Origin: an uncultured Prolixibacteraceae bacterium
Lineage (GTDB): Bacteria; Bacteroidota; Bacteroidia; Bacteroidales; Prolixibacteraceae
Length of the DNA: 40,998 bases
Assembly: GCA_937915865.1 (NCBI GenBank)
Contig: CALGIG010000006.1
Location: forward strand, 1-40,998
Direction of reading: 5' to 3'
Below are positions 39,821 to 40,998 of the stretch, one piece after another. The translations under genes were made by a program, and so were the position numbers. The notes under the pieces were generated by a model that was given only the letters and a program-made list of their open reading frames with translations, did not search any database and was not told the DNA's origin. Positions within the stretch are counted from its first letter, which is position 1. Each line of letters begins with the position of its first letter.

Positions 39821-40820
39821 CGCCGGTCAATTGCTCGCTCAATGTCCAAAGTCGTTTAGCACTTTCTTTATCCAGAGAATAAGGCTGCACGCCATGAAGC
39901 GACGCCGGCTCTGCAAAATTGTGTTCAATTTGGCCAAGGTCAAGCTCTGCTATTTCGGCGTCGTTGCAATATACGCCGCCAAGCTCGTTCAATATTGGGC
40001 TTGTAGCGCACCATACTGTGGTTGCGGCACCCTGCGAAAGGTTTTTCAGTTTTCGGGCCACTTCGGGAAAAATGTTTCCATCCTTGTCGTGCGATCCCAT
40101 CTGGATAAACAGTTCCATGGGCGCTTCCCTGCCTAAATCAGTCTCACCTACCGAGCCGGGATGAACCGAAAATGACCGAATGCCGTGTTGCCTGCCCCGC
40201 ACATCCAACTCAACCGAAAACAAATTGTTAGCCGTTTTAGACTGGCCATATCCCAGCAAAGTCTCATATTCACGATTCTTGAAATTTGGATCTTCAAAAT
40301 TAAATGGCGCAATTTGATGTCCATACGACGAAACATTCACGACACGTGCACCTTTGGCGCTTTTCAATGCAGGCCAAAGTCGGGCTGTTAACTGAAAATG
40401 TCCCAGGTGATTGGTGGATAACTGTGATTCATTGCCCCGACTGTCACGACGTAGCGGTACCCACATGATGCCCGCATTGTTAATGAGCAAATGCAACGAT
40501 CGTTTCGAGGCGAGGAACTTTTCGGCAAACGAATCAATCGAATCGGGATTCATCAAATCCAGTGCTTCAATTTCAACCTGCGGAATTCCATCCAGATTTT
40601 TTCGGGCTTTTGATAAATCGCGGGCAGGTACTATAACAGTTGCCCCTGCTTTTACAAATGTTTTTACGGTTTCGAGTCCGATGCCTGCATATCCGCCGGT
40701 TACGATGGCTGTTTTACCCTTTAAGTCGATACCGTTGATAATCTCGTCGGTTGTTGATGTTGCGCTAAAACCCGAACCTATTGGTTGTTGCAACACACCC
40801 TGATAATTGTTCCTTTCCAT
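39801..40820 (-). CDS. Short-chain dehydrogenase/reductase family oxidoreductase
   Basis: A 339-residue SDR with a short N-terminal extension of about 30 residues. The NAD(P)-binding motif is TGGYAGIG after KTAIV, the structural NNAGIM motif follows, and the catalytic YGQSK motif has Tyr and Lys in the usual spacing. The set resembles the retinol dehydrogenase/WW-domain oxidoreductase-like subgroup. An Arg after the first strand (ARD) suggests NADP(H) preference, tentatively. The substrate is unknown. It is co-transcribed with the AraC gene that follows. Upstream is a TATCTTTG -7 element with a tandem operator. Confidence 0.92.
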   Translation of the reverse strand: MERNNYQGVLQQPIGSGFSATSTTDEIINGIDLKGKTAIVTGGYAGIGLETVKTFVKAGATVIVPARDLSKARKNLDGIPQVEIEALDLMNPDSIDSFAEKFLASKRSLHLLINNAGIMWVPLRRDSRGNESQLSTNHLGHFQLTARLWPALKSAKGARVVNVSSYGHQIAPFNFEDPNFKNREYETLLGYGQSKTANNLFSVELDVRGRQHGIRSFSVHPGSVGETDLGREAPMELFIQMGSHDKDGNIFPEVARKLKNLSQGAATTVWCATSPILNELGGVYCNDAEIAELDLGQIEHNFAEPASLHGVQPYSLDKESAKRLWTLSEQLTGVVFNAD

Positions 40821-40844
40821 AATTATTTTCTTTTAAGTGTATGG

Positions 40845-40912
40845 CAAAGATAGAGCGCAGCATTCCAAAAGGCTTTGTTCAGAATATCAACTTTACTTTG
40901 TTCAGAATATCA
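40845..40912 (-). promoter_or_regulatory. SDR promoter with two 17-bp direct repeats (AraC-type operator candidate)
   Basis: On the minus strand the -7 element TATCTTTG lies at 40852-40845, 25 bp before the SDR ATG. Upstream, TGATATTCTGAACAAAG occurs twice, at 40889-40873 and 40912-40896, with start-to-start spacing of 23 bp. The proximal copy overlaps the -33 position. AraC proteins typically bind two direct 17-bp half-sites next to the promoter. The rest of the sequence to 40998 shows nothing recognisable. Confidence 0.65.
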
Positions 40913-40998
40913 CACCTCGATTGTCAGGAAATTTTATTCAAAAGAAATCATTAGTGACCGACAAAATTTTTTAAGATAACAGGTTGATCCAGCGAAGC

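Overview
The window looks like a chromosomal segment from a free-living or sediment-type anaerobic or facultative member of the Bacteroidota, plausibly near the Marinilabiliales/Prolixibacteraceae. That placement is an inference. It rests on TAnnTTTG-type promoters with weak or absent Shine-Dalgarno sequences, an OtsA-OtsB fusion, a Na+-pumping methylmalonyl-CoA decarboxylase operon, and palindromic AAGCCCC/GGGGCTT repeats of the kind common in Bacteroidota. No phage, insertion sequence, CRISPR array or plasmid feature was seen.

Layout. (1) 80-10023 is a membrane-transport and osmotic-stress block: a DUF389 membrane protein, an APC-type permease, a cation/proton antiporter, a fused trehalose-6-phosphate synthase/phosphatase, an MscS channel and, convergent with it, a GH15 enzyme. 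(2) 10225-17159 on the minus strand is a complete hdrCBA-floxDCBA cluster, predicted to be a flavin-based electron-bifurcating NADH/heterodisulfide reductase-type complex. It is preceded by two inverted-repeat operators and interrupted by palindromic repeats. (3) 17497-18545 is an ExbD/ExbB pair. (4) 19202-20902 is a biotin-dependent carboxyltransferase of the OadA/5S type without its own biotin domain. (5) 20979-25495 holds dedA and purL on the minus strand; purL carries an in-frame insertion made of an inverted pair of palindromic repeats. (6) 25862-31677 is a propionate module: a CoA-transferase, methylmalonyl-CoA epimerase, and a Na+-translocating methylmalonyl-CoA decarboxylase (MmdA, gamma/delta, biotin carrier, an unknown 62-residue membrane protein, beta). 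(7) 31785-32160 contains two near-identical promoter-RNA-terminator units in tandem, candidates for duplicated small RNA genes. (8) 32184-40820 is mixed: an esterase, NhaD, an internally duplicated unknown protein, an AraC regulator, a Bfd-like ferredoxin with an HD-domain protein, tRNA-Arg(CCG), and an AraC regulator downstream of a short-chain dehydrogenase whose upstream region has two 17-bp direct repeats.

How it fits together. Fermentation to propionate with a Na+ pump would make a sodium gradient; NhaD and the CPA-type antiporter would exchange Na+ for protons; ExbBD would use the proton gradient. The Hdr-Flox complex would link NADH to ferredoxin and a disulfide partner. The OadA-like 5S-type subunit, the MmdA 12S-type subunit and the free biotin carrier together make the three parts of a transcarboxylase, so carboxyl transfer between methylmalonyl-CoA and pyruvate is possible beside Na+-coupled decarboxylation.

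The best candidates for something undescribed are the tandem small RNAs (31835-31929 and 32065-32159), the twin operators before hdrC (17250-17362), the repeat pair translated inside PurL (24497-24604), and the 62-residue membrane protein inside the Na+ pump operon.
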